A stretch of DNA of 64,000 bases, from positions 11,458,001 through 11,522,000 of the forward strand of contig NC_089739.1 in NCBI RefSeq assembly GCF_035083965.1. Reading direction: 5' to 3'. The stretch comes from Branchiostoma lanceolatum. Its lineage: Eukaryota; Chordata; Leptocardii; Amphioxiformes; Branchiostomatidae. The notes below the pieces were generated by a model that ran no database searches, was not told where the DNA came from, and saw only the letters and a program-made list of their open reading frames with translations. A program made the position numbers and the translations under genes. Below, piece after piece: positions 46,927 through 60,400 of the stretch (the stretch's first letter is position 1; each line of letters starts with the position of its first letter).

Positions 46927-48177
46927 CTTCTGGCGCCTCAGAAGTAGGTTGTGTAGTGACCGTTGACGCCTCAGATGTGGGTTCGGTAGTGGCCGTTGGC
47001 ACCTCAGATGTGGGTTCTGTAGTCACCGTTGACGCCTCAGATTTGAGTTCTGTAGTGGCCATTGACGCCTCAGATGTGGGTTCTGTAGTGGCCATTGACG
47101 CCTCAGAGGCGGGTTCTGTAGTGGCCGTTAACGATTCAGAGGTAGACTCCGTGGTGGCTAGGGCAGTCAAAACAGTTGTGGCTATAGTTGTTGACGCCTT
47201 AGTGGCGGGCTCTGTAGTGGCCGTTGACGCCTCAGAGGCAGTTTCTATAGTAACCGTTGATCCCTTAGAGGTGGATTCTCTCGTACTGGCCGTTGACGCC
47301 TCTGTGGTGGGTTCTGTATTGACCGTTGACGATTCAGTGGAAGGTTCTGTAGTGGCCGTTGATGCCTCAGAGGTGGGTTCTGTAGTGACTGTTGACTCCT
47401 CAGAGGTGGGTTCTGTAGTGACCGTTGACGCCTCTGGGGCGGGTTCTCTAGTGACCATTGACGCTTCAGTGGTGGGTTCTGTTGTGAACGTTGACGCCTC
47501 AGAGGTTGGTTCTGTAGTGACCGTTGACGCCTCAGAGGTGGATTCTGTAGTGACCATTGACGCCTCAGTTGTGGGTTCTGTAGGACTAGTGGTCTTTGAC
47601 GCCTCAAAGGTGGGTTCGGTAGTGACCCTTGAGGCCTCAGTGGTTGGTTCTACAGCGGCAGTTGACGCCTCAGAGGTGGGTCCTGTAGTGGCCGTTGACG
47701 CCTCAGAGGTGGGTTCTGCGGTGACCTTTGACGCCTCAGAGATGGGTTCGGAAATGACCGTTGACGCCACAGAGGTGGGTTCTGTAGAGGCCGTTGACGC
47801 CTCAGAGGTGGGTTCTGTAGTGACTTTTGATGCCTCAGAGGTGGGTTCTGTAGTGACCTTTGATACCTCAGAGGTGGGTTCTGTAGTGACCTTTGATGCC
47901 TCAAAGGTGGATTCTGAAGTAGTCACTGACGCCTCAGTTGTGGGTTCTGTAGTGACCTTTGATGCCTCAGAGGTGGGTTCTGTAGTGACCGTTGACGCCT
48001 CAGAGGTCGACTCCGTGGTGGCTAGGGCAGTCAAAACAGTTGTGGCTGCTGTTTGGTCAATTGTTGTGGAAGCCGATGATGTTTTAGAAGTGGTTGTCAC
48101 GGCTAACGAGTTCCTTATTGTTGCCTCTAATGTTGGTGCACTGTTGGTTGTCACTGTTACTGAACTCTGTGGTGAAA
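46927..48177 (-). CDS. Gene 1 exon: 417-codon TSEAS repeat exon
   Basis: This exon has 1,251 bp and is phase 1-1. Its acceptor TTTTTTTGCAG precedes TTTCACCACAG (VSPQSSVTVTTNSAP) and its donor is CCAGAAG|GTGAGT. After about 60 lead residues it consists of 30 or more copies of the 11-residue repeat TTEPTSEASTV (33 bp), broken twice by STTIATTVLTALATTES-type spacers. It has no Cys. The same repeat fills part of the preceding giant exon and the mini exon of gene 2. Alternative frames show Arg/Gln- or Val/Asp-rich shadows only. Confidence 0.8.
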
Positions 48178-48430
48178 CTGCAAAAAAATGGTCATCTTTT
48201 TTTGTTCAATCTGCCTTTTCTTGAACATTTATATATCAAGCACAGTTAACTGTAATCGTAAATATGTGAATCGGGACATTACTGTCAGGATAAAGTTAGA
48301 ATTGAAGAAAAGTCAAATTCACGAAACGGCTTGTGGTGGTCGACTGGTCTCATGACATGAGGTTAACTTTATCTAAAAGTTGTGAGTGTTATGCTGCAAG
48401 AAAATGTAGTGCTTTCTGTAAATATGTTAC

Positions 48431-51400
48431 CTTCAGTTGAGCTTGAAGACCTTGTACTCTTTTGTGTCGTTTCAATAAATGTAGGAGAAGTGGACAATGT
48501 TGTTTCTTTCACCGTTGTAGGCAGTACAGATGTAAACCCCGTTGTGATTTGTGTTGTATACGGTGCTGTAGTGCTTGATTTCATCGATGTTTGTAAGACG
48601 GTTGGCTGTGTTGTACTAGGATGAGACGTAGTCTGAATGATAGGTTCTGTGGATGTTTTTTCCTCAGTTGACAAGGATTTTTGTATACTACTCTGTTGTG
48701 TTGACTGCCTTGGCGTGGTGGTGTGTATAGGAGTCGATGACGCTGCTGTCATCCTAACTGTTTGGTGAGGACCTGTAACAGTTGATGTTAATTTTGTCGA
48801 CCCGTGTGCGGTGGTTGGGTTCACTGAACTTGCAAGTGTTGTACTTCGGTCAGATGTAACATGAGAAGTTATTTCCGTTGACACCTTCCCCTTAGTTGAT
48901 GTCTGTATACTCTTTTGTGTAGATGAGTTGAGAACGCTGGTTGGTGTAAAAGAGGTAGTTTGCGTATTTGCAGCTATTGTAGTCGATGTAGATGTTGACG
49001 CTGTTGTGGTTTCTGTTGTACAGGGAGATGTTCTGCTTGATTTCGTTGTTGAAGTGTGTTGGGTGCTTTGCCAACCTACAGACGTTGGCTTCCTTGTAGT
49101 TGTGGGTGTTGTACTAAGGTCAAATGTAGTATGGGTAGAAGTGTCAGTGGATACCCTAACTCCAGTTGACGTAGAGGTCTGTTTCCTTTTTTGTGTTGAT
49201 GGTAAGTCTGTCAATCTAGCTGTAACATTATGTTTTGTTGTTGATATACTACCTGTTAGCGTTGCCATGTCTGTTGTTGGTTTGGTAGTAACTATAGTTG
49301 ATAAAATACCTGTCGTCATCTCTGTCGTTGTTGGAATTGTAGCCTGACGGACTGGTGATGATGTCACTGTACTCTCAGGTGATGTAGAGGGGACTTTGGT
49401 TGCTTCCGTAGTTAGCAGTCCCTCCGTCGCCACTGACGACAGCTCAGTAGTTTGATACGATGTAAGGATCGGCTCTTCTGTTGTGTGTACCGTACTCTCT
49501 GGAACATCAGTTACAGTTTCAGTTGTTGAGGATTCGGTGTTTGTCGATGGACTTGTGTTTGTTGAAGATTCAAACGGTGTCAACGCCTCCGTTGTAACTG
49601 TGGTGGTTTGGGGAGTGGTTGCCGTTGAAACGCCGATGGTCGACGGCCTAGTTGTTGAAGCTCTAGTTGTTGCGTCTGTCATAAGGACTGTTTTTAAGGT
49701 TGTTGCTGCTTTAGTGCTGAGTTGAGTAGTAGTAGCTGATGTTGATGTGTCCCTTGTGGATAGTTGAGTTGGTTCGTCGGTGCTAGCCTCTGTTGTAGAT
49801 TTTGTTGCAAACGTTGTTGGCACGTCAGTTGTAACAAGGGTGTGAGTTTCCACCGCGAATGAAGTTGACGTTTTGGGCCGTACGGTAGTAGCTTCTTTAC
49901 TTGGCGTTGTAAATGTAGGTTTTGTTGCAAGCTCTTCCTCGGGAGTTGTCAACAACTCTGTTGTAGCTGAAGTAGCTTGTATTATGGTCCGGCTTGATGT
50001 CGGTTTCGGTGTTGTTAGACGTCCTGTCGACGTTATAGTCTCCTTAGTCACTTGAGCTGTAGTCGGTTGATCTGTCATAGCTGTCATTTCTGTTATGAAT
50101 GGCAACGCAGGTGTTGTCCTCCCTTCTGTTGTGGTCTTCGTTGTTCTATAATCTTGCGGTGTTGTAGCTGCCTGCGATTTAGGCTCTGCTTCTGACGTGC
50201 TGAATACTGCTGTAGTTTGTGATGTTGTAGCCAAAGGCGATGTATGAGTGGAACTCTTTATCGTTGAAGGTCTCGTGAATACCCCGCCTGTTGTTACTTC
50301 TGGCTGCAACGCTGTTGATACTCTCGTTGTAACTGTTGTAGTTTCACGAGTTGACGGGGTTGAAATATCAGCGGTGAATGGTTTAGTTGATATCAATGGT
50401 TTAACAGTTGAAGGTGACCCGGCTGTGGTGAGAAAGGTAGAGGCTGCGATGAGTGGTGTTGATGTTCCGTGTCCAGCTGTGCTCAACTCGGTACTTGTTA
50501 ATGTTGTTATTACGGTAATCGTTGTTTTGGGTTTTGGGGTTGCTCTCTCAGTTGGTGTAGCCTTCGTTGTTGCTTCTGTCATAAGTACTGTTTTAAACGT
50601 CGTTGGTGCTTTCGTTTGAACTGTTCTTTCTTGAGTAGTAGCTAAAGTTGAAATGTCCCTTGTGAGTGGTTGTGTTGGTTCGTCAGTGCTCGCCTCTGTT
50701 GTAAGCTTTGTTGTAAACGTTGTTGGTAATTCAGTTGTAACAAGGGTGGGAGTTCCTACTGCGGACGGAGATGGCGTTTTGGGCCCTGTAGTAGTAATGT
50801 CGATACTTGACGTTGATATTCTTGCATTTGTTGTTATCTCTGTCCTAAGGTCTTCCTCGGGGGTTGTAAACAGATCTGTTGTACCTGAAGTTGTTTTTAC
50901 CAGGGTGGGGAACGATGACGGTTCCGGTGTTGTCAGACGTCCTGTCGACGTCAAAGTCTGCCTAGTCATTTGCGATGTGCTATGTTGTTCCGTCATCGCA
51001 GATGCTTCTGTCGTGAATGGCAACGTAGGTGTTGTGTGTCCTTCTGCTGAGGTTGTACTGCGAGCTTCCTGCGTTGTAGCTATTGTTCGGGGTCTTGAGG
51101 TTGACCTCTCTGTTGGTGTAGCTTTCGTTGTTGCTTCTGTCATAAGTACTGTTTTAAAAGTCGTTGCTGCTCTCGTTTGAAGCGGGCTTGGTTGAGTAGT
51201 AAATGAAGTACCCCTTGTGGATGGTTGAGTTGGTTCTACAGTGCTGGCCTCGGATGTATACTTTGTTGCAAACATTGTTGGGCCTTTAGTTGCAACACGG
51301 GTTGAAGTCGTTGTAGCAGACGATGATGGCGTTTTGGGTCCTATAGTAGTGACGTCGGTACTTGACGTTGTCATTGTAGATTCTGTGGTCATCTCTGTTG

Positions 51401-54400
51401 TAAGGTCTTCTTTGGGAGTTGTAAACAGTTTTGTTGTAGCTGACGTAGTTTGTACGGTGGAGGATTCTGTCGGTTCCGGTGTTGTCGGACGTCCTGTCGA
51501 CGTTAAAGTCTGTTTAGTCATCTGTGAAGTGCTCTGTTTTTCGGTCATAGCTGATGTTTCTGTCGTGTATGGAAACGTAGGTATTGTTTGGCCTTCTGCT
51601 GAGGTTGTACTGCGAGCTTCCTGTGTGGTAGCTGTTGTTCGGGGTTGTGAGGTTGATCTCTCTGCAGCTGTTGCTGAAAATTTCGTTGTTGCTTCTGTCA
51701 TAAGTACTGTTTTAAACGTCGTAGCTGCTTTCGCTTCAACTGTGCTTGATCGAGTAGCAGCTAAAGTTGAAGTATCCCTAATGGATGGTTGAGTTCGTTC
51801 GTCAGTGTTGGCCTCTGTTATAGATTTTGTTGCAATCGATGTTGGCACTTCGGTTGTAACAAGCGTGGGAGTCGCTTCCGCGGGCGTAGACGACGTTTGG
51901 GGCCCTGTAGTAGTAACGCCGGTAGTTGACGTTGACAATGTAGGTTCTGTGGTCCGAAATGTTGTAACGTGTTCCTCTGTAGATGTAAACAGTTCTGTTG
52001 TAGCTGAGGTGGTTTGTACCAGGGTGGGGGATTCTGTTGCTTCCGGTGTTGTCAGACGTCCTGTCGACATCAAAGTCTGCCTAGTGATTTGCGAAGTGCT
52101 ATGTTGTTCCGTCATAGCTGATGTTTCTGTTGTGAATGGCAACGTAGATGTTGCTGAGGTCTTTGTTGTACTTCGACCATTCGGTGTGGTAGCTGTTGTT
52201 TGGGGTTTTGAGGTTGATCTCTCTGTTGGTGTATCTTCTGTTGTTGCTTCTGTCATAAGTACTGTTCTAAAAGTCGTTTCTTTTCTCGTTTCAACGGTGC
52301 TTTTCTGAGTAGTAGCTGATGTTGAAGAGTCTATTGTGGATGGTTGAGTTGGCTCTTCAGTGCTGGCCTCTGATGTATACTTTGTTGCAAACGTTGTTGG
52401 CACTTCAGATGTAACACGGCTGGGAGTTCCTACTGCGGTCGAAGATGACGTTTTCGGCAATGCAGTACTCACCCTTGTAACTTTGCGTGTAGGCGTTGCT
52501 GATGCATCTGTTGTTGTCACTGAAGTAGTTTGTGCAAGTGTTACGGTTGGTTGTGTTGTAGCCGTCGGTTTGAGTGTTGGCAACACCTGTGTTGTAGCGA
52601 CAGTAGTCTGAAGATGTGTCGATCTATCTGTCGACGATGTCAGTCTATGAACGGTTGTTGATGTTGTTCCAACCGTTGTTTTCAATGTCGTTTCACCTTT
52701 TGTTGACGTTGCCACCTCGCTAGTGAGCGATTCCGTCACTACAGACAATGCTTCTGAAGTATGCGTCGCTTTACCTGTCGAGGATAAGATCGTTGTTTCC
52801 GTTGATGCAGATTGGGTTGTCGTTATTATCGTTGAAGGGCCCGATGTCGTTTCACCTTCGGCTGTAGTTGCCTCACTAGTCATTGTTATAGTTGACAGCG
52901 GTTCCGTCGCTAGATTTGTTGTTGAAGGGACCGTTGCTTTCGGTGTTGTTTCATTTTTTATCGATGTTGCACCTTCGGCTGACGACGCCTCACTAGTCAT
53001 TGCCATAGTTGACAGCGGTTCCGTCGCAAGATTTGTTGTTGAAGGGACCGTTGTTTTCGATGTTGTTTCATCTTTTGTCAATGTTGCACCTTCGGCTGAC
53101 GTCGCCTCGCTTGTCATTGCCATAGTTGACAGCGGTTCCGTCGCAAGATTTGTTGTTGAAGGGACAGTTTCTTTCTGTGTTGTTTCATCTTTTATCGATG
53201 TTGCACCTTCGACTGACGTCACCTCGCTAGTCATTGCCATAGTTGACAGCGATTCCGTTGCAAGATTTGTTGTTGAAGACACCGTTGCTTTCGGTGTTGT
53301 TTCATCTTTTGTCAATGTTGCACCTTCGTCTGACGTCGCCTCGCTTGTCATTGCCATAGTTGACAGCGGTTCCGTCGCCAGGTTTGTTGTTGAAAGGACC
53401 GTTGCTTTCGGTGTTGTTCTATCTTTTGTAGATGTTGCACCTTCGGCTGTAGTTGCCTCGCTAGTCATTGCTACAGTTGACAGCGGTTCCGTCGCTAGGT
53501 TTGTTGTTGAATGGAGCGCTGTTTTCGGTGTTGTTTCATCTTTTATTGACGTTGCACCTTCGGCTGACGTCACCTCGCTAGACATTGCCATAGTTGACAG
53601 CGGTTCCGTCGCTAGATTTGTTGTTGAATGGACTGTTGTTTTCGGTGTTGTTTCATCTTTTATTGACGTTGCCGCCTCTGTAGTCATTATTATTGTTGAC
53701 AGTGGTTCCGTTACCGTAGACAGTTTTTCTGTACTTTGCGTTGCATACTCTGCCGAGGTTGACATTGTTGTTTCAGTTGATGCAGGTTGGGTTTGTATCA
53801 TTGTCATTGACGGCGTTGTTGATTCCGATGTTGTTTTAACCGTTGTTGAGGTTGCCGGTTCTGTAGTCATTTTTATTGTTGAGAACGGCTCCGTCACGTC
53901 AGACGATTTCCCTGTAGTTTGCGTTGTTTTGGGTGTCGTGGCCGCTTCAGAGGTGGGCTCTGTAGTGGCTGTTGACGCCCCAGAGGTGGGTTCTATAATG
54001 GTCATTGGCATCTCAGAGGTGGGCTCTATAGTGGTCAATGACACACCAAAAGTGGGTTCTACGGTGACCGTTGACGCTTCAGAGGTAGATTCTATAGTTG
54101 CCGTTGACGCCTCAGGTGTGGGTTCTATGGTGGTCATTGACGCTTCAGATGTGGATTCTGCTGTGGTCATTGACGCCTCAGAGGTGGGTTGTATAGTGAT
54201 CAATGACACACCTGAAGTGGGTTTCATAGTGGTCATTGGCGCTTCTGAGGTAGATTCTGTAGTTACAGTATTTGACGTTGACGCCTCAGAAGTGGGCTCT
54301 GCTGTGGTCGTTAACGCCTCAGAGGTGGACTCTATACTGGTCGCTGACACCTCAGAGGTAGATTTTGAGGTAACCGTTGACGCCTCAGAGGTAGGTTCTT

Positions 54401-57400
54401 CACTGGCCGTCAACGCCTCAGAGGTTGGTTCTATAGTAGTCAATGACACCTCAGAAGTAGATTCTGTAGTGGACGTTAGCACCTCAGATGTGGGTTTTAT
54501 AGTGGTCAATGACAAACCAGAGGTGGGTTCTATTGTGGTCATTGACGCTTTAGAGGTAGATTCTATAGTGGTCGCTGACGCCTCAGATGTGGATTCTGTA
54601 GTGCTTATTGATGCTTCAAAGGTGGGTTCTGCTGTGGTCATTGAAGCTATAGATGTGGATTCTGCTGTGGTCGTTGACGCTTCAGAGCTGGGTTGTATAG
54701 TAGTCATTGGCGCTTCTGAGATAGATTCTGTTGTGCTAGTTGACGCCTCAGAGGTGGGTTCTGTTACAGTAGTAGCCGCTGACGCCTCAGAGGTAGATTT
54801 TGAGCTAACCGTTGAAGCCTCAGAGGTAGGTATCATGGTGGTCATTGGCACTTCAGATGTAGATTCTGTTGTGGTCGTTGATGCCGCAGAGATGGATTCT
54901 GTAGTGGCCACTAAAGCCTCAGAGGTAGAATTTGAGATACCCGTTGACGCCTCAGAAGTAAGTTGTCCAGTGGCCGTTGACGCCTCTGAGGTGGGTTCTA
55001 TAGTGGTCAATGACGCACCAGAGGTGGGTTTAATAGTGGTCATTGGCGCTTCTGAGATAGAGTCGGTTGTGAGAGTTGACGCCTCAGATGTGGATTTCAT
55101 AGTGGTCATTGACGCCTCAGAGGTGGGTTCTATGGCAGTCCTTGGCGCCTCAGAAGTGAGTTCTGTAGCAGTCATTGGTGCCTCAGAGGTGGTCGTTGAA
55201 GCCTCAGAGGTGGGTTCTGTAGTGCTAGCGGCCATTGACGCCTCAGAAGTAGGTGCTATGGTAGTCACTGGTGCCTTAGAAGTGCGTTCTCTCGTGCTTT
55301 TTGACACCTCAGAGGTGGATTCTGTAGTGGTCGTTGTCGTCTCAGTGGTTGGTTCTACGGTAATTATTGGCGCCTCAGAGGTTGGTTCTATATTGACCGT
55401 TGACGCCTCAGGGTTAGGTTCTGTAGTGACCGTAGCTGCCTCAGAGGTGGATTCTATAGTTGTTTTTGGTGCCTCAGAGGTGGATTCTATAGTTGTATCT
55501 GGTGCCTCAGAGGTGGATTCTATAGTTGTTTTTGGTGCCTCAGAGGTGGATTCTATAGTTGTATCTGGTGCCTCAGAGGTGGGTTCTATAGTTGCTTTTG
55601 GTGCCTCAGAGGTGGGTTCTATGGTAGTCAGTGACATCTCAGACGTGGGTTCTATAGTAGTCATTGCCGCCGGAGTTGCTTTGGACGTTGTACCAATTGT
55701 TGATTTCGAATTCGAAGTCGTTTCCCTTCTCGTTGAGGTTACAGTCTCCGTAGTCAGGCCCACTGTTGACATTGGCTCTGTTACAAATGACAACGTTGTT
55801 ATATCTGATGCGTTTGTCTCTTCCGTCGTAACGGAGGACATTTGAGGAGTTCTGTCCGTTGAGATTATCAAAGTGGACGACCTGGATGTCCCCTCTTCAG
55901 CTGGCAGTACAGTGTTAATCCTTGTTGTGTATGACGAGTCTGTAGCTGTCGTTGTTGCCTTGGACGTTGTACCAACTTTTGTTTCCGTGACCATTCCACC
56001 CATTGTTAACGTTGCAATTTCAGTAGTCATCCCCACTGCTGACACTGGCTCCGTTACCAATGATAATGTACCGGTGGGCAGAGTAGGTTTCTCTCTTGTC
56101 GATGTAAGCAAAGCTTCAGAAGTTGCGTCTGTAGTTGTTAGTCTGGACGTTTGAGGAGTTGTTTCTGTTGGGATAATCACAGTGACTGACTTGGTTGTCC
56201 TCCCTTCAGTTGGCAGTGCAGTATTCAGCTTTGTTGTGTATGGGGGTTGTAGCTTTGTTGATGTGGTTGCCGTTGATTCCGATGTTGTTTGGAGTTTTGT
56301 GGATGATGAGACCTCGGTGGTCATCATCATGGTTGATAACGGCTTCGTAACTACAAACATTCTTTCTGTAGTTTGTGTTGTTGTCGAGGTTGATGTAGCT
56401 GTTTCGGTTGATGTAGGTTGGGTTGCAGTTACTGTCGTTAACGGGACCGTTGGCTCCAATGTTGTTTTGCCATTGAGATCTGTTGAGGTTTCTGTCTCAT
56501 AAATAGGTTCTGTAGTGGACGTTGGCGCTTCAGAGGTGGGTTTTATAGTAATCTTAGGCGCCTCAGAAGTTGGGTCTATTGTGGTCGTTGGCGCCTCAGA
56601 GGTGTATTCTGTAGTGCCCATTGACACCTCAGACGTGGGTTCTATGCTGATCGCTGATGCCTCAGAGGTGGATTCTGTAGTGGGCCTGGAAGCCTCAAAG
56701 GTGGGTTCCATAGTGGTCATTGACACCTCCGAGGTGGGTTCTATAGTTGTCGTTGGCACCTCAGTGGTGGATTCTGTAGTGGCCGTTGACGTCTCAGAGG
56801 TGGATTCTGCAGTGACCGTTGACGCCTCCGATGTGGATTCTGTAGCGGCCGTTGACGCCTCAGAGGTTGGTTTTATAGAGGTAAATGACGCCTCGGAGGT
56901 GGATTCTGTAGTGACCGTTGACGCCTCAGAGGTGGGTTCTGTAGTATCCGTTGACGCCTCTGAGGTAGGTTCTGTGGTGGTCGTAGACACCCTAGAGGTG
57001 AACACCGCCGTTGACCCCTCAGAGGTGAAGTCTGCCGTCGACGTAGTTGCTCCTTTTGAGACTTCCGTTGTTATTGTGGAAAGTTTTGACGTTTTGACCG
57101 TTGAGATTACCTTAGTAGACGGTTCGGTTGTCCCCACTTCAGTTAGCAGCAGAGTGTTCATATTTGTTGTGTTTAATGGTTTTAATGTTGTTGGTAGCTT
57201 TGTTGTAACAACAGAAGTCTGCGGAAATATTACTGTCGACGCCGACGTAGTTGTTTTGGACGTTGATTTCGATGTCGTTTCCCCTCTTGGTGACGTTTCA
57301 GCTTCGGTAGTCATTTTCACTGTTGACACTGGCACTGTTACCAATGATAATGTTCCCATTGACAGTGTTGTTGGTGGGTCATCCCTTGGTGTAAGCGATG

Positions 57401-60400
57401 CCTTAGAAGTTGAGTCTGTTGTTACTTTTGACGCTGTCGTTGCCACCGTTGAAGTTTGAGGAGTTGTTTCTGTTGAGATAATCAAAGTGGACGACATGGC
57501 TGTCCTCTCTTCAACTGGCAGTACAGTGTTCATCTTTGTTGTGTCTGAGGGTTGTAAAGTTGTTGGCACCTTTGTTGTAACAGCAGTGGTCCCCGGAATA
57601 GTTGCTGTCGACGCCGACGTAGTCGTCGTTGTTGTGCCAAATGTTGATGCCAGCGTCGCTTCCTCTCCTGTTTACGTCGTTGCCTCCGTAGTCATCTCCA
57701 CGGACTTTGGCTCTGTTACCAATGACATTATATCCGTGGACAGTGTTGTAGGTTGTTCATCTGTCGATGTAAGCGAAGCTGTATTAGTTAAGTCCGTTGT
57801 AACTTTTGACGTACTCGCTGTAACTGCTGAAGTTGAGACGACCAAAGTAGTTGGTTGTGCTGTCTTCTCCTTTGTCGGTAGTACAGAGCTCATTTTTGTT
57901 GTAACCACGGTTTCAAGCGTTGATGGCGCCTTTGTTGTTGCAACAGTAGTCTGTGAAAGTGTTGTAGCTGATGTTGTAGTTCCTTCGGTTACGGAGCGGG
58001 TTTGCGATGTTGACTGAAGCGGTATTTCAGACGTAGTGTGACCATCAGCTGACGTTGTAGCCTCGGTAATCATTGACAACGGTTCTGTCACTACTGACAA
58101 CTCTCTCGTGGTCAACACGGTAGTTTCTATAGCCTCGGTCGTCATATCTATTGTTGCCAACGACCCAGTAACGAGTGGTGTCCTTGTAGTTGCAACTCTG
58201 GTTGGTGTGTTGGCACCCATCGTAGTTGGCACTTCTGCTGTGCTGGTTGTAGCTCGGGGTCTCTTTGCCGTTGAGACGCCCATGGTTGATGGCTCTGTTG
58301 TTGTCCTTTCAGTTGGTTGTGCCGTGTTCATCGTTGTTGTATCGGCAGTTTCAAGCGTTGTTGGCACAATCGTAACACCAGGCGTAGTTGCTTCAGACGT
58401 TGTATATTGGGCTGTTGATGTCAACCCAATCGTTGATTCCGATGTTGTTCTATCAACACTTGCCGACGTTGCAGCCTCCGTTATCGTCTGCAAAGTTGAC
58501 ATCGGCTCTGTTACCAGTGATAATGTTTTCGTGGACAGCGTTGTAGGTACGTCTCTTGGCGATGTGAGCGATGCTTTAGAAGTTATGTCTGTTGTAATGT
58601 CCACCACTTCCGTTGTATAACGTCTTGTTTTATCTGTTGTCGTTCTCTCTGTATTCATTGTGGCAGGTGCTTCGGTCGTCGTCACTGCTTTCTCTGAAGA
58701 AACAATGATAGTCTGGGAGGCATCGGTTGTACCAGGCTCGGTAAGTATATCTACTGTTGTTTGAGATGTTTCAGAGTCAATTGTAGTTTCAAGCTCATGA
58801 TCAGTGTCTGTAGACAGCGTAGTTGTCGTTCTTAAAGGTTCTGTCTTCATTGTTGTTGCGGTAGGGGGGTCAGTCGTCATTGCTTTCTCTGAAGAAACAA
58901 TGATTGTCTGGGGCTCGTCGGTTGTACCAGGCTCTGTGGGTATATCTACTGTTGTTTGAGATGTTTTAGAGTCACCTGTAGTTTCAAGTTCATGATCAGT
59001 GTCTGTGGTCAGCGTAGATGGTTCGGTTTTCATTGATGTCGCGGTAGGTGCTTCTGTCGTCACTGCTTTCTCTGAAGAAACAAGGATAGTCCGGGGTGCA
59101 TCGGTTGTAGGAGTTTCTTCGGGTATCTTTACTGTTGTTTGGGAGGTTTCAGAGTCAACTGTAGTTTTAGGTTCATGATCAGTGCCTGTAGTCACGGTAG
59201 CTGTCGTTCCTAAAGGTTCTGCCTCCATTGTTGTTGTAGCAGGTGCTTCGGTCGTCTTTGCTTTCTCTGAAGAAACAATGATAGTCTGGAGTGCATCGGT
59301 TGTACCAGGCTCTGTAAGTATCTCTACTGTTGTTTGAGATGTTTCAGAGTCTACTGTCGTTTCAAGCTCATGATCAGTGTCTGTTGTCAGCGTAGCTGCC
59401 GTTTCTAAACGTTCAGTCTCCATTGTTGTTGTGAAAGGTGCTTCGGTCGTCTTTGCTTTCTCTGAAGAAACAATGATAGTCTGGAGTGCATCGGTTGTAC
59501 CAGGCTCTGTAGGTATCTCTACTGTTGTTTGAGATGTTTCAGAGTCTACTGTCGTTTCAAGCTCATGATCAGTGTCTGTTGTCAGCGTAGCTGCCGTTTC
59601 TAAACGTTCAGTCTCCATTGTTGTTGTGAAAGGTGCTTCGGTCGTCTTTGCTTTCTCTGAAGAAACAATGATAGTCCGGGACGCATCGGTTGTACTAGGC
59701 TCTTTAGGTATCTCTACTGTTGTTTGGGATATCTTAGAGACAACTGCAGTCTCAAGTTCATGATCAGTGTCTGTGGTCAGCGTAGAGGGTTCTGTTTTCG
59801 TTGATGTCGCGACAGGTGCTTCCGTCGACACTGCTTTCTCTGAAGAAACAATGATGGTCCGGGACGCATCGGTTGTACTAGGCTCTTTAGGTATCTCTAC
59901 TGTTGTTTGGGATATCTTAGAGACAACTGCAGTCTCAAGTTCATGATCAGTGTCTGTGGTCAGCGTAGAGGGTTCTGTTTTCGTTGATGTCGCGACAGGT
60001 GCTTCCGTCGACACTGCTTTCTCTGAAGAAACAATGATAGTCCGGGACGCATCGGTTGTACTAGGCTCTTTAGGTATCTCTACTGTTGTTTGGGATATCT
60101 TAGAGACAACTGCAGTCTCAAGTTCATGATCAGTGTCTGTGGTCAGCGTAGAGGGTTCTGTTTTCATTGATGTCACGGTAGGTGCTTCCGTCGACACTGC
60201 TTTCTCTGAAGAAACACGGATGGTCTGGGGCGCATCGGTTGTAGGAGTTTCGTCGGATATCTCTACTGTTGTTTGGGAGGTTTCATAGTCAACTGTAATG
60301 TCAACTTCATGATCAGTGTCTGTAGTCAGCGTAGCTGTCGTTCTAAAAGGTTCTGTCTTCATTGTTGTTGCGATATGTGCGTCAGTTGTCATTGCTTTCT

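Noticed and set aside
47245-47904. Minus-strand Arg/Gln/Pro-rich frames overlapping the TSEAS exon
   Set aside because: They are alternative-frame shadows of the 33-bp repeat. The frame with phase-1 splice sites on both sides is the TTEPTSEAS one.
52723-55845. 1,040-codon plus-strand open frame (Val/Asp/Ser repeats), and similar long plus-strand frames at 20950-21855, 22333-23700, 35294-37288, 40622-41632 and 46911-48224
   Set aside because: They are antisense to the mucin exons. Codon-periodic repeats rich in ACN read as GTN-type Val codons on the other strand and so lack stops. They have no signal peptide, splice context or conserved non-repeat part.
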